NCBI RefSeq assembly: GCF_014637405.1
Contig: NZ_BMEY01000001.1
Span: 1-64,000 of the forward strand
DNA: 64,000 nt
Source: Ornithinibacillus halotolerans
Lineage (GTDB): Bacteria; Bacillota; Bacilli; Bacillales; Amphibacillaceae
Direction: 5' to 3'
Shown: piece by piece, positions 8,252 through 18,675 of the stretch
How positions within the stretch are numbered: the stretch's first letter is position 1
How the letters are laid out: each line of letters begins with the position of its first letter
Position numbers and translations under genes: made by a program
Notes under the pieces: generated by a model
What the model was told of the DNA's origin: nothing
Seen by the model: the letters and a program-made list of their open reading frames with translations, nothing else
Database searches by the model: none

Positions 8252-8809
8252 ATGAGTAACAAATTCGATAGATTCCCAGTATTAGAGACAAATCGGCTAA
8301 TTTTAAGAAAGATAGAGCAAGATGATGCGCATGATATTTTCGAGTATCTATCCGATAAAGAAGTGATGAAACATTATGGTACGGAACCGTTTCAAACAGT
8401 GGATGAAGCATATAAAACAATATCCAAGTATGAAGCGGTGTTCGCGGAAAAACGCGGCATTCGATGGGGTATCACTTTAAAGGAAGAAGATAAGGTTATT
8501 GGTAGCTGTTTCTTTTATGATATGAATTGGGATCATTACAGAACAGATCTTGGGTATATCTTAAATAAAGACTATTGGAAGAGAGGAATTGCCCAAGAGG
8601 CTGTAAAAGCTATCATACAATATGGAATAGAAAATTTGAACATCAATCGTTTCCAATCCGTAATTGATCCTCCTAATGTCCCATCGCAAAAAGTAGTGGA
8701 AAGACTAGGGTTTCAAAGAGAAGGATTATTAAGAAGTTATGAATATTTTAGTGGGAAATTTGATGATTTATATATGTATTCGTTGTTGAAGTCGGATGTT
8801 GAAAAGTGA
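8252..8809 (+). CDS. GNAT family N-acetyltransferase (RimJ/YdaF type)
   Basis: A 185-residue acetyltransferase of the ribosomal-protein-alanine type: FPVLETNRLILRKIEQDDAH opens the fold, DYWKRGIAQEAVKAII holds the acetyl-CoA loop (KRGIAQE), and NVPSQKVVERLGFQREGLLR is the conserved C-terminal region. The ATG at 8252 follows GAGAGGAG; an upstream ATG at 8225 would add nine residues. The gene at 8878 follows 68 nt later on the same strand. Confidence 0.88.
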   Translation: MSNKFDRFPVLETNRLILRKIEQDDAHDIFEYLSDKEVMKHYGTEPFQTVDEAYKTISKYEAVFAEKRGIRWGITLKEEDKVIGSCFFYDMNWDHYRTDLGYILNKDYWKRGIAQEAVKAIIQYGIENLNINRFQSVIDPPNVPSQKVVERLGFQREGLLRSYEYFSGKFDDLYMYSLLKSDVEK

Positions 8810-8877
8810 TGGTTCTGGCACCTCTTGGAGAAGAACTATTTCTTTATTACTAGTTTTAATTAAAAAGGGGGAAACAC

Positions 8878-9378
8878 ATGGAATCCAAACTGATCATCAT
8901 ACGCGGCAATTCAGGGAGTGGGAAAACGACTACAGCGAAAAATCTTCAACATCATTTAGGGTGTGGAACGTTGCTTGTGTCTCAGGATGTTGTTCGGCGG
9001 GATATGTTAAAAGTAAAAGATAGAGAAGGAAATCTGTCCATTGATCTAATTCGCCAAATTACAGAATATGGTAAGGGCAAGTGTGAATTTGTGATTGTCG
9101 AAGGAATAATGTATACGAAACGTTATGCTGAAATGTTGAACCAACTTATCGAGTTTTTTGATCATCGAGTTTATACATATTATTTTGATTTATCGTTTGA
9201 AGAAACAGTTAAACGTCACAACACAAGGTCAAAAAAATTCGAGTTTGGAGAAGATGCTTTACGTCGCTGGTGGAATCAGAGTGATTATCTTGGTGTAGAT
9301 GGAGAAACGTTATTTACGGATGAGATGACAGAGGATGAAGTGATGGAAGTAATATTAAGTCAGATAGAAAATAGTTAG
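8878..9378 (+). CDS. P-loop kinase (AAA_33 / zeta-toxin-like fold)
   Basis: The Walker A motif GNSGSGKTT is at residues 10-18, followed by a hydrophobic strand with Asp (LVSQDVVRRDML) and a second strand FVIVEGIMY. The 166-residue length and RHNTRSKKFEFGEDALRRWW lid region fit small-molecule kinases of the AAA_33 group. The substrate is not known. A strong ribosome site (AAAAAGGGGGAA) precedes the ATG. Confidence 0.82.
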   Translation: MESKLIIIRGNSGSGKTTTAKNLQHHLGCGTLLVSQDVVRRDMLKVKDREGNLSIDLIRQITEYGKGKCEFVIVEGIMYTKRYAEMLNQLIEFFDHRVYTYYFDLSFEETVKRHNTRSKKFEFGEDALRRWWNQSDYLGVDGETLFTDEMTEDEVMEVILSQIENS

Positions 9379-9465
9379 AATCGGGCGGGTCATTGAATTA
9401 GATTATTATAGTCTTTGTAATTTACTATATTTATATTTAGGTTTTTCACTAAGGGGATAGCGAGT

Positions 9466-9783
9466 ATGAAGTTACTGAACTGTCATAATTGCAATGAGCG
9501 TTTTAGTCGAAAACAAATTTCAAAATCCACAAGCAATTTATTTATCCGTTCAAAAGTTGAATGTTCAAAGTGTGAAGCAATATATAAGATTACAATTCCA
9601 ACCTATTTATTGTTAATTTTTATGAGAGGAACTGAGATATCACTAGTGGTATTAATGTTCTACTTAAATTTCAAAGATTTACTGGTTAATTTGTTAAGTA
9701 TTGCATTCGTATTGCTTAGCATTTTCATCCTCATGTATATCGAACCATTTCTGGCTAAATATAAGAGAATTACAAAAAATTAG
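9466..9783 (+). CDS. CxxC-x(about 20)-CxxC membrane protein
   Basis: Two zinc-ribbon CxxC pairs (CHNC at 6-9, CSKC at 33-36) precede two membrane helices (about 46-66 and 72-95). This layout matches the small cxxc_20_cxxc family of Firmicutes, whose function is unknown; here the pairs are 23 residues apart. The ribosome site is AAGGGGATAG. The next gene starts 12 nt downstream, so the pair is likely co-transcribed. Confidence 0.78.
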   Translation: MKLLNCHNCNERFSRKQISKSTSNLFIRSKVECSKCEAIYKITIPTYLLLIFMRGTEISLVVLMFYLNFKDLLVNLLSIAFVLLSIFILMYIEPFLAKYKRITKN

Positions 9784-9795
9784 GAGGAATTTACG

Positions 9796-10614
9796 ATGAT
9801 TACAGTTAATCAAATCACTCCTGAGAAACTTATCGATAATAAAAACCGCTTGGATGCATTCCTACAAGAAGAACTAGCACCAACGATCACTAAAGATTCA
9901 TGGATGAAATGGGCAGGAATTACACAACGTTTTAAGTTGGATTCATTTAAGACTTTATCCGATACTGATTTGACAACACTTCAATGGAATGTGGAGCAAA
10001 TTGATGAAATAGTGAAAGAAATTATCAAAAAAGTTAACCAGTACTTAACGTATGATAAAGTCCTTATTACCATTTTGCCTGCTTTACCGTTTTCTTTCTT
10101 TAAAAATCAGCCGCAATCCCTATGGCTCAATGGGTTTACAAATGGACCGGGGAATATTTTGCTTGCGATACCACCTAAGCCAGACATCGATTACTTTCAA
10201 TATTTACTCGCCCACGAATTACATCATGCTACTCCAGAAAATCCGATTTATCAGCTAACCTTAGAAACATTTACCTTAGAGGAGTGGTATAAGATGGAAG
10301 GAGCGGCAGAATTTTTTAGTCTATCATTGTATCCCGATAAACGATGGTGGAGGGATAACTTACCAATAGAGGTAGAAGAGAGTTATTGGGAGGCTTGTCA
10401 GGAACACCTAAAGGTAGCTGATGATCAAATAAAAGGGCCACTATGCTTTGGAAATCCTAAAAAGGGAATTCCTATTTTTGCTGGTTATTCTTTTGCTTTG
10501 AAACTCATATCAAACTATGTATCTATGAATAAAATAGAAGATATAAAGGAACTTTTTGCCGTTGAGCCGGCTATGTTTATAGAGAATTATAAGAGAGATT
10601 TAATGAAGAAATAG
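9796..10614 (+). CDS. DUF2268-type putative zinc metalloprotease
   Basis: A 272-residue soluble protein with an HExxH zinc motif in LAHELHHATPE (around residue 140) and a downstream Glu in KMEGAAEFFS that would be the third ligand. This order is that of DUF2268 (YjaZ-like) predicted Zn-dependent proteases. No signal peptide is seen, so it should act in the cytoplasm. Start supported by TAGGAGGAA eight nt upstream of the ATG. Substrate unknown. Confidence 0.82.
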   Translation: MITVNQITPEKLIDNKNRLDAFLQEELAPTITKDSWMKWAGITQRFKLDSFKTLSDTDLTTLQWNVEQIDEIVKEIIKKVNQYLTYDKVLITILPALPFSFFKNQPQSLWLNGFTNGPGNILLAIPPKPDIDYFQYLLAHELHHATPENPIYQLTLETFTLEEWYKMEGAAEFFSLSLYPDKRWWRDNLPIEVEESYWEACQEHLKVADDQIKGPLCFGNPKKGIPIFAGYSFALKLISNYVSMNKIEDIKELFAVEPAMFIENYKRDLMKK

Positions 10615-10620
10615 AATAAG

Positions 10621-11079
10621 ATGGGGGTATTTGTTATTAAAAAGATAATTTTATTTTTATTAGGTTTCACTCCATTATTATTAGGTTATGTCATGAATTC
10701 GTGGATGATGGAGAATCTAGATAAGGTCTTGCCATTAAAACTAATAGGGTTTCTTTTTCTTGCTTTTTGGCTATTGATTGGGTTGGTGAGTAATAAGTTG
10801 GAGACTTCCTTAGTTCAGTCTTTCGTAATTGCGCATTTACCGGCATTACTCATGCTTTTATTAATTATGTATCAAGAATGGATAGTAGATGCATTCTGGT
10901 CCAACCTGTTCGGACTTGCTCCACAATTTTACTTTATACCATTAATGAATTTATCTGCTTCGGTAATTGGGATACTTGGAATCTCAACTAAAGGGATTTG
11001 GTTCGCTTGTTTACTAGCTCTATTGTATATGGTTGCTGCTTATTATATCGGTAACTATATAAGGAGATTTCTGGATTAA
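10621..11079 (+). CDS. membrane protein, 152 aa, four helices
   Basis: Four hydrophobic segments (about 5-24, 38-55, 66-86 and 125-146) with short loops. The ATG at 10621 has only a weak purine-rich site (AGAATAAG). The GGGGG just after it would better serve a start about 8 nt further on (an ATT codon at 10636), so the exact N-terminus is uncertain. It lies 6 nt after the metalloprotease stop and is probably co-translated with it. Family not recognised. Confidence 0.68.
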   Translation: MGVFVIKKIILFLLGFTPLLLGYVMNSWMMENLDKVLPLKLIGFLFLAFWLLIGLVSNKLETSLVQSFVIAHLPALLMLLLIMYQEWIVDAFWSNLFGLAPQFYFIPLMNLSASVIGILGISTKGIWFACLLALLYMVAAYYIGNYIRRFLD

Positions 11080-11208
11080 TATTACGGGGGAAGTTGATTA
11101 GGAAATAATAATGAGCTCTATTGTGAAAGGCTCTGATCGCAACTTAACGATAAGTCATAAAGCAATACATACTTTGATTCACTTGAGAATTACATATCAT
11201 TCATGAAC

Positions 11209-11240
11209 AAGGAGCTTGGTTTTATTAAAGCTCCTTTTTT
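11209..11240 (+). terminator. rho-independent terminator
   Basis: Stem AAGGAGCTT / AAAGCTCCTT with T6, about 130 nt after the membrane protein; it also stands between convergent genes. Confidence 0.82.
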
Positions 11241-11282
11241 ATTGGAAAATATTCACTTTCTTTCATTAAAGCCCTCGTAATT

Positions 11283-11495
11283 TTAATTAGGATTATTAGC
11301 CAGGAAAAAGTTCTTTGCTATTTTAGGTAAAATAGCTGATACCGGAACAAATATAATTGGAAAAACAACTAAATCCATTACATCGGATTGAAATAAATTG
11401 ACCAGTAAAGGATTTATAAAATAAAAGTGAAAATGATAACTCATAAATAGAAACATCGCAAAAAATACCCAAAATAACAAAGTGCCCTTGCTCAT
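11283..11495 (-). CDS. small membrane protein, 70 aa
   Basis: Two hydrophobic segments (5-20 and 38-56) with an aromatic, histidine-rich stretch SYHFHFYF between them. The start MSKGTLLF is fixed by an excellent AAAGGAGG seven nt upstream; a longer frame reaching 11552 has no ribosome site. Family not recognised. Confidence 0.68.
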   Translation of the reverse strand: MSKGTLLFWVFFAMFLFMSYHFHFYFINPLLVNLFQSDVMDLVVFPIIFVPVSAILPKIAKNFFLANNPN

Positions 11496-11723
11496 ATAAT
11501 AGCCTCCTTTAAATAGTAGAATCATTCTGGTGCATCGCAGATAGAGGTGCAATTAAGATAACTTGTACGAGTTTTTGATGATCAAGTTTATTAAACTTCA
11601 ATAGAACTAATTTTCTTCGTTAGTAAAATAAGTCTGACAAATAAGCATTATACCTTCTTGAATAAATGCATCCTATAATTCAAGTATAAATCATCACATT
11701 ACTAGCTTTTATACTGCATTTTA

Positions 11724-12149
11724 TTATCTTCCTTTATTTTTTCGATAAAAATATGGTCCATATATACCTTTTTCATGCGGAATAACGTATGTCCAATTAA
11801 ACCCTTTATCGACTACATATACATCACTGTATTCACCAAATTCATTTAACAAATCAATGGCTTTCATTTCTGAAGCAAATTCTACTTTTAGCACATCGTT
11901 GGAATCTTGGAAAAATATATAACAGTATTGTTTATTAACTCTATCAAAATATTTATTTGCCTCTTTTCCTTCAATGTAATCCTTAAATCCACTATGAATC
12001 AACTCCCATAAGTAATGGCGATGATTTCGTGTTTTTTCATTCATAGGTTCGTAAAATGATTCTAGCCATTGATTTCTATAATCGTTACCTTTATTTTCTA
12101 TTTCCATTACAATAATTCCCTTACTGCGAAGCTTCGATGCTAAACTCAA
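11724..12149 (-). CDS. DUF4275-like protein
   Basis: A 141-residue soluble protein. The segments CYIFFQDSNDVLKVEFASEM and DVYVVDKGFNWTYVIPHEKG, ending GPYFYRK, resemble the DUF4275 family as I recall it; its function is unknown. Start is TTG at 12149 with GGAGGTG eight nt upstream. A lone gene, divergent from the sigma-factor operon to its right. Confidence 0.65.
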   Translation of the reverse strand: MSLASKLRSKGIIVMEIENKGNDYRNQWLESFYEPMNEKTRNHRHYLWELIHSGFKDYIEGKEANKYFDRVNKQYCYIFFQDSNDVLKVEFASEMKAIDLLNEFGEYSDVYVVDKGFNWTYVIPHEKGIYGPYFYRKNKGR

Positions 12150-12366
12150 ATGTTATCACCTCCATTAATTTGTAACTATACACTCATTGAAGTTTAAGTA
12201 TTTTTAGGTGAACTAGTTATTCCTTAATTAACTATACTACCCCGGTAGTTTTAGCACTTTTTACACAATATCTATATTGATTTTAACACAGTATTCTAAT
12301 TATTATTAAAATACTGTTCCAATAGAATCCTGTATTAGTCAACTATAATTAAGCATTGAAACTTTT

Positions 12367-12394
12367 TGTAACCTTGTTTTAGTTAATCCGTCTA
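12367..12394 (+). promoter_or_regulatory. ECF-type promoter, probably autoregulatory
   Basis: TGTAAC at 12367-12372, a 16-nt spacer and CGTCTA at 12389-12394. This is the -35 AAC / -10 CGTC form used by Bacillus ECF sigma factors of the X/W/M/V group. It sits 45 nt before the sigma gene it most likely feeds back on. Confidence 0.75.
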
Positions 12395-12438
12395 TACTAT
12401 AGACAGTACATACAAACGGGGGAAAAGGGGGGGGCATC

Positions 12439-12969
12439 ATGAACGTACAGACAGAAGCTCAAATTCAGCAGCTGTATGAAGACTATCATCAAGAAATATT
12501 TCGATATATTTTCATGATGATCGGTGAACGTCAACAAGCTCGGGATTTGATGCAAGAAACATTCATTAAAGCATTCCTAAATATAGAGAGTTTCAGAGGT
12601 GATGCTAGTTATAAAACATGGTTATATCGAATCGCAAGAAATGTAACAATTGATTATCAACGGAGGAAAAAACCAGGGACATATATATTAGACCATCTCG
12701 CGCCAATGAAGTCGGATCAAGCAACGCCGGAAGAAATCGCGTTACTTGGTGATGATGTGGAACAATTGTATATTGCCCTTTCCCGCTTAAAGAAAGGGTA
12801 CCGAGATGTCATTATGTTACGGAAGATTCGAGAGTTTTCGGTTAAAGAGACGGCAACTATTATGGGGTGGAAGGAAAGTCGGGTCAAAACAGCCTTGCAT
12901 CGTGGGTTGAATGCGCTTCGGGATGAAATGAAAAAGGAGGGATATAGAAGTGAAACAATCAGATTTTGA
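12439..12969 (+). CDS. ECF sigma factor, SigX type
   Basis: A 176-residue sigma-70 family protein with only regions 2 and 4. Region 2 contains GERQQARDLMQETFIKAF and YKTWLYRIARNVTIDYQRR (-10 recognition). Region 4 contains DVIMLRKIREFSVKETATIM and the recognition helix KESRVKTALHRGL. It should direct RNA polymerase to promoters like the one just upstream. It is closest in style to SigX, as is the one at 49996. Its stop overlaps the next gene by 20 nt, typical of a sigma/anti-sigma pair. Confidence 0.92.
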   Translation: MNVQTEAQIQQLYEDYHQEIFRYIFMMIGERQQARDLMQETFIKAFLNIESFRGDASYKTWLYRIARNVTIDYQRRKKPGTYILDHLAPMKSDQATPEEIALLGDDVEQLYIALSRLKKGYRDVIMLRKIREFSVKETATIMGWKESRVKTALHRGLNALRDEMKKEGYRSETIRF

Positions 12970-14293
12970 AAGTCAATTTCAGAAGTTCAACGAAATTAGT
13001 TTAACTAAGCAGGAATCCTCTGAATCATACAAACTAATACTCTCCAATTATCGTACGGCAAAAAAACAGAAGAAGACTCGTATGATGTTTAATCATATTT
13101 TACCTGGAATGGCAACGGTCGCGTTAGTTCTAGTGTTTGGCTGGTTATTATTTGATATTTTGCAGCCTTCTATTCAGCAGCCAGGAGAACAATCACCTAC
13201 AATTGTTGAAGAGGATGAACAGGAAGAGAATATTAACGAACCGGAAAATAATAATGAAGAAGATCCTGTTCCAAAAAATATAACGAACGCTTGTATGGAA
13301 GATGAAGATGCACAACCAACTTCCCAATCTGTTGTCGTATATTTTGAATGTTACAGTACTGATAATTCCCCATCTCCATTTATTGCGGTAGAACGAGAGA
13401 TAGAAAATGAAGGAATTGAATTTGATCCTATCGTATTTGCGATCCAGCAATTATTGCAAGGTCCAACTGAAGAAGAAGTGAAAAAAGGATATGGATCTAT
13501 TTTTAATAAAGATACGGCAGAAACATTACGGGGAATAGAACTACAGAGTACAGGCCATTTAATCGTGGACTTTGATGATTTCTCAACGATTATACCTAAT
13601 GGAAGTTCATCAGCAGCATCAATGGCGATGTTAGAATCATTAAACCGGACGTTAGCACAATTTGAAGAAGTCAAAACAATTGAATACCGTTTTGATGGAA
13701 GCTGCGAAGCCTTTTACGGTTGGATTCAAGTAGGTGAATGTACTTATTTTACAGCGGATAGCTATCGCACGGAGGTGGAAGCCGAGGCCGTAAAAGAGGA
13801 ACTATTAGAGAAGTCAGAAATTATTTTTAATCATTTACTAGCTAAGGAATGGGAGCAAGTTGCACATTATATTCATCATGAAAAAGGGTTAGTCTATTCT
13901 CCGTTTTCCAATGTTGGAGATGAGGATGATTTACACTTTTCAAGATTAGATGTTTGGGGCTTTTATAAAGATGAAAGCCAGTACATTTGGTCTTGGGATC
14001 AAAGTGAAGCAGAATTTATGGCAACGCCAAATGACTTTGTAGACAACTTACTAAAGAAAAGGAATAACTATGTTTATGAATATGATGAAATTACCTATAA
14101 TGACTCAGACATGGGTACAATGATTAATACGATTCACGAAGTATTTCCAAACGCAATTTATGTAGAGTATTTAGATGAGCCAGATCCGAATTCGAGAGAT
14201 TGGACCAATTATCAAGCGCTCCGATTTGTCTTTGAAGAAATAGATAATGAATGGTACTTCGTCGCGTTAGTGAGAGGGGCGCATAATCCTTAA
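12950..14293 (+). CDS. membrane anti-sigma-type protein with GerMN domain
   Basis: Residues 1-45 are cytoplasmic (expected sigma-binding part), 47-70 form one membrane helix (MATVALVLVFGWLLFDIL), then an acidic Asn/Glu-rich linker. Residues about 135-260 show the GerMN pattern (IQQLLQGPTEEEVKKGYGS, GHLIVDFDDF, EYRFDG) facing outside. A further 190 residues to the C-terminus are unrecognised. This architecture fits an RsiX-like regulator of the overlapping sigma factor. GTG start at 12950 with AAAGGAGGG upstream lies inside the sigma gene, giving translational coupling. Confidence 0.82.
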   Translation: MKQSDFESQFQKFNEISLTKQESSESYKLILSNYRTAKKQKKTRMMFNHILPGMATVALVLVFGWLLFDILQPSIQQPGEQSPTIVEEDEQEENINEPENNNEEDPVPKNITNACMEDEDAQPTSQSVVVYFECYSTDNSPSPFIAVEREIENEGIEFDPIVFAIQQLLQGPTEEEVKKGYGSIFNKDTAETLRGIELQSTGHLIVDFDDFSTIIPNGSSSAASMAMLESLNRTLAQFEEVKTIEYRFDGSCEAFYGWIQVGECTYFTADSYRTEVEAEAVKEELLEKSEIIFNHLLAKEWEQVAHYIHHEKGLVYSPFSNVGDEDDLHFSRLDVWGFYKDESQYIWSWDQSEAEFMATPNDFVDNLLKKRNNYVYEYDEITYNDSDMGTMINTIHEVFPNAIYVEYLDEPDPNSRDWTNYQALRFVFEEIDNEWYFVALVRGAHNP

Positions 14294-14316
14294 TAGGGGA
14301 TGTGGGTGTAAATTTA

Positions 14317-14354
14317 GGAAAGTGTGAGCGATTATGTGAACACTTTCCTTTTTT
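14317..14354 (+). terminator. rho-independent terminator
   Basis: Stem GGAAAGTGT / ACACTTTCC with a 14-nt loop and T6; ends the sigma/anti-sigma operon. Confidence 0.85.
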
Positions 14355-14371
14355 ATTAACTTTTTGAATTT

Positions 14372-14382
14372 TATGTTAATAT
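14372..14382 (+). promoter_or_regulatory. extended -10 promoter (TATGTTAATAT)
   Basis: Follows the terminator by 17 nt and is preceded by TTTTTGAATTT, the most complete form of the recurring TTGAATTTTATGTTA block. It would drive the gene at 14457. Confidence 0.55.
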
Positions 14383-14456
14383 GTAGTTAAAGTACTGGGA
14401 CAATAAGGATGAAGGTATTTAAATAGTAGCTTTGTTAAAGCAAAGGGGTAATGATT

Positions 14457-14648
14457 ATGAGAAACAACAAAGTAAATCCAGAAGAAACGAGAGAAAAGTT
14501 GAGACAAGAAGAATTAAAAAATCCATCCAGCAGTGTACAAGGGAGTAATCTATCTGACTTAGTAGGTGGTTTTAGTTGGAAAGCAACTGGGATACTGTTA
14601 CTAGTTATCGTGTTAGGGTTTATTGTTTATGCGGTGTTCTTTCGGTAA
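14457..14648 (+). CDS. DUF6366-like small membrane protein
   Basis: A 63-residue protein with a charged N-terminus (PEETREKLRQEELKNPSS), then DLVGGFSWKATGILLLVIV and one C-terminal membrane helix. This matches my memory of DUF6366 proteins; function unknown. ATG 14457 is eight nt from AAAGGGG; the ATG at 14451 is too close to it. The gene ends directly against repeat array 3. Confidence 0.72.
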   Translation: MRNNKVNPEETREKLRQEELKNPSSSVQGSNLSDLVGGFSWKATGILLLVIVLGFIVYAVFFR

Positions 14649-14657
14649 TGGGTGGGT

Positions 14658-16032
<1,375 letters not shown>

Positions 16033-16308
16033 TCACTCCTCATTGTTATTTAACTACATCGTAGCAGGACTAGTGTCGAGAATGTACCAATAGAAGTTGG
16101 GATATGTTGTTTATCCAACAGATGAGAGAAACTGTTTAAAATGATGAGTTTTTTGGATTGGGACGATAGAACTATGTCTAGAGGTTCATTATTTAAGTCC
16201 CATTAAATGATAGTATGGAAGGGATGAATAATAGTCTCATTAAGATTTAAATATTTAAGGAGTTTGAACTGATCGAAATTGGTTACGAGATGAAAGGGGT
16301 ATTTATAG

Positions 16309-17151
16309 TTGAGAAAATTAGTAGTTATTGTAATAATAGTTCTCCTCTTTGTTGGATATCTATTAGGAAAAAAAGAAGATTATACAGAAGATTATCCAAA
16401 AATTTATAAAGGTTTCCTTGATGAACATATTGGAGATTGGGAAGTAATCGATGAACGAGAAGTAGAAATCATTTATAAACCTTTTTACTCTACGGAACGC
16501 ACGTTTAATAGAAACAAAAGAAAATATTTGCACTCAGAAGATAAACCATTCTTCGTACCTACGTACACGTATATTAAATGGGGAATTGAGTATGTAGATG
16601 ATGATGGTGATCACTATGATTTTGTCCTTAGTAATATGTTACCAATTGAAGAAAATCTAATCGATGCTGTTTTTGAAAAGCTAACAGAGGAAATGGAAGA
16701 GATAAAATCGGAAGGTATGGGGATTGTCATTCAAGATCCCTACATTCGTTTCGGGGATTTAACGGGTGAGGACCAGCAAGACCAGTTTGCGGAAATAAAA
16801 AATTTATATGGTGATACGCTCAATTTAAGTAAAGTTGGGATAGACAATGCATTTGCAGAAACTCCAATCTATGCCATAATTAATTTTAACTATGATGAAA
16901 TGAATTCAATGACAGAAAATGAGTTTCATCAATATGTTGAACAAGAAATGGATGCCTTACTTGAATTAATCCCTTCGTTAAATGCTAGTGTTATCGTAGA
17001 TATGGGGAATGAAAATTATCAATCTACCTATCTCTTACAAGGGAAATCCGTGGAAACTGTCGATAAATATGTAAGTTCGTATGATTATAATAAATTTATA
17101 AAGGAAAAATTTCCGGAGTTTGGTGTGTTGAAAGGAACAAAGAATGACTAG
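16309..17151 (+). CDS. membrane-anchored protein of unknown function, 280 aa
   Basis: One N-terminal helix (LVVIVIIVLLFVGYLLG) followed by about 260 acidic, extracytoplasmic residues. The motifs YTYIKWGIEY and VDDDGDHYDFVLSNMLP are distinctive, but I do not recognise the family. Start is TTG at 16309 with AAAGGGG upstream. The lipoprotein gene at 17227 follows 75 nt later and may be co-transcribed. Confidence 0.72.
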   Translation: MRKLVVIVIIVLLFVGYLLGKKEDYTEDYPKIYKGFLDEHIGDWEVIDEREVEIIYKPFYSTERTFNRNKRKYLHSEDKPFFVPTYTYIKWGIEYVDDDGDHYDFVLSNMLPIEENLIDAVFEKLTEEMEEIKSEGMGIVIQDPYIRFGDLTGEDQQDQFAEIKNLYGDTLNLSKVGIDNAFAETPIYAIINFNYDEMNSMTENEFHQYVEQEMDALLELIPSLNASVIVDMGNENYQSTYLLQGKSVETVDKYVSSYDYNKFIKEKFPEFGVLKGTKND

Positions 17152-17226
17152 GTAGATTTAATAAAAGTTATGTCTTAGAAATTTTGGAGTGGCCATTAAT
17201 GATATTTTGAGAGGGAGGGTAACATA

Positions 17227-17925
17227 GTGAGAAAAATATTCTTTCTAATGCTCGTTTTACCAACTCTTTTCCTTACAGCGTGTAGTGAAGATGCGATAGA
17301 AGGGGAGGAGTATCCCTATGGCCATTATGAAGATGACAAAATGATCGGTGAAGTAATGGAAACGAACAAGGAGGAAGGTATCATCCAAGTTGATATTTCA
17401 GAATGGGAAAAACGCGACCACAAAGGCCCAGATATGACCGATGAAGGATATCATTATTCAGCGATGATAAATGATGGGACAGTTTTTGCCTATGAAGATG
17501 GGACAGAGGCAACGATGGATGATCTAAAAATAGACCAAAAGATATTAGTGAACCCACCCCGCGGAGATGAGTTTGAAGGGATCGCTGAAGAAATTATTTT
17601 ATTAGACATGACATATGAGGAAAAATATTGGAGGCTCCTCTCCCGTTCTCATGGCTTCAACATTATGGTCATGTATCACCCTGAAGAATACGTACCACCT
17701 GAAATGGGAGAAACCATGTTCGCAAATGTTATGGACATTTTAGAAGGCACAGACATTAGCGCCGGGGCTGGATGGTTACCTTATGAAGAAGATTATATTG
17801 TTGATTTTAAAGAAGAACTTGATATCGAAGAGTTCCCTGTTATTTTAGTTTTTGATACAGAAAAATTACTATTTAAAACTTATGATGTAGAGGAATTATA
17901 TGCGTATTTTGAAGAGATGAAATGA
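17227..17925 (+). CDS. lipoprotein, 232 aa
   Basis: Signal peptide MRKIFFLMLVLPTLFLTAC with lipobox LTAC; the mature, acidic protein should be anchored outside the membrane. Two segments are visible: residues about 30-130 with an OB-like alternation (VDISEWEKR, KIDQKILVNPPRG) and 135-232 (IVDFKEELDIEEFPVILVFD, reminiscent of a thioredoxin-like tail but without CxxC). GTG start follows GAGAGGGAGG. Function unknown. Confidence 0.75.
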   Translation: MRKIFFLMLVLPTLFLTACSEDAIEGEEYPYGHYEDDKMIGEVMETNKEEGIIQVDISEWEKRDHKGPDMTDEGYHYSAMINDGTVFAYEDGTEATMDDLKIDQKILVNPPRGDEFEGIAEEIILLDMTYEEKYWRLLSRSHGFNIMVMYHPEEYVPPEMGETMFANVMDILEGTDISAGAGWLPYEEDYIVDFKEELDIEEFPVILVFDTEKLLFKTYDVEELYAYFEEMK

Positions 17926-18004
17926 ATGGTATGATTTTAGAGGCGTTCTGGTGTTTCCTGGTGAAGCAGCAGAACCTTTTTTGTTTAGGTTTTAATGGGG
18001 GCGT

Positions 18005-18475
18005 AATCTGCCGAAAATAGGCGGAATCTTCCAAACTGACGAGTAATCGGCCAAACTTGGATATAATCTTCCAAACTGACGAATAATCGTCCAAACTTGG
18101 GTGTAATCTTCCAAACTGACGTGTAATCGGCCAAAATTGGGTGTAATCTTCCAAACTGGTGAGTAATCGGCCGAAATTGGGTTAAATCTTCCAAACTGGT
18201 GAGTAATCTGCCAAATTTGAATTTAATCTTCCAAACTGACGAGTAATCGGCCAAAATTGGATTTAATCTTCCAAACTGACGAGTAATCGGCCAAAATTGG
18301 GTGAAATCTTCCAAACTGACGAGTAATCGGCCGAAATTAGAATTAATCTTCCAAACTGACGAGTAATCGGCCGAAATTGGAATTAATCTTCCAAACTGGT
18401 GAGTAATCTGCCGAAATTAGAATTAATCTTCCAAACCTGCAAGTAATCGCCCGAAATTTAAGTATAATCCTCCAT
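18005..18475. repeat. phased repeat array 4 (AATCGGCC/AATCTTCC, 20-nt period)
   Basis: Twenty-four cores at exact 20-nt steps (18005, 18025, 18045 and on to 18445; the last at 18466). Units alternate AATCTTCCAAACTGACGAGT and AATCGGCCAAAATTGGGTGT, a 40-nt higher-order repeat. Spacers are more uniform than in arrays 1 and 2, suggesting more recent expansion. The minus strand stays open through much of the array, but the frame has no ribosome site. The stretch to the next gene at 18676 holds nothing else I can support apart from a GGGGACTGGT fragment at 18560. Confidence 0.95.
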
Positions 18476-18675
18476 CCCAGCGTGCCTCTAGTGCCTCTAA
18501 TTTGTAGTAATCCTTTTAGAAGCTACTGTATATATTGAAAAAGGTCGAATAAATAATTTGGGGACTGGTTCTGGTACTTAACACTCATTTTTTCAAAAAT
18601 TAATGTGTTTGCAGGTTAATTTGGTTTTCGTGTCGAAGATAGATATGTAGATTTCACTTAATTGGAGGAAAAACA

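Noticed and set aside
17873-18314. Long open frames on the minus strand through array 4
   Set aside because: They arise from the even 20-nt repeat (WPITRQFGRL-type periodic translation), lack a ribosome site and overlap the end of the lipoprotein gene.
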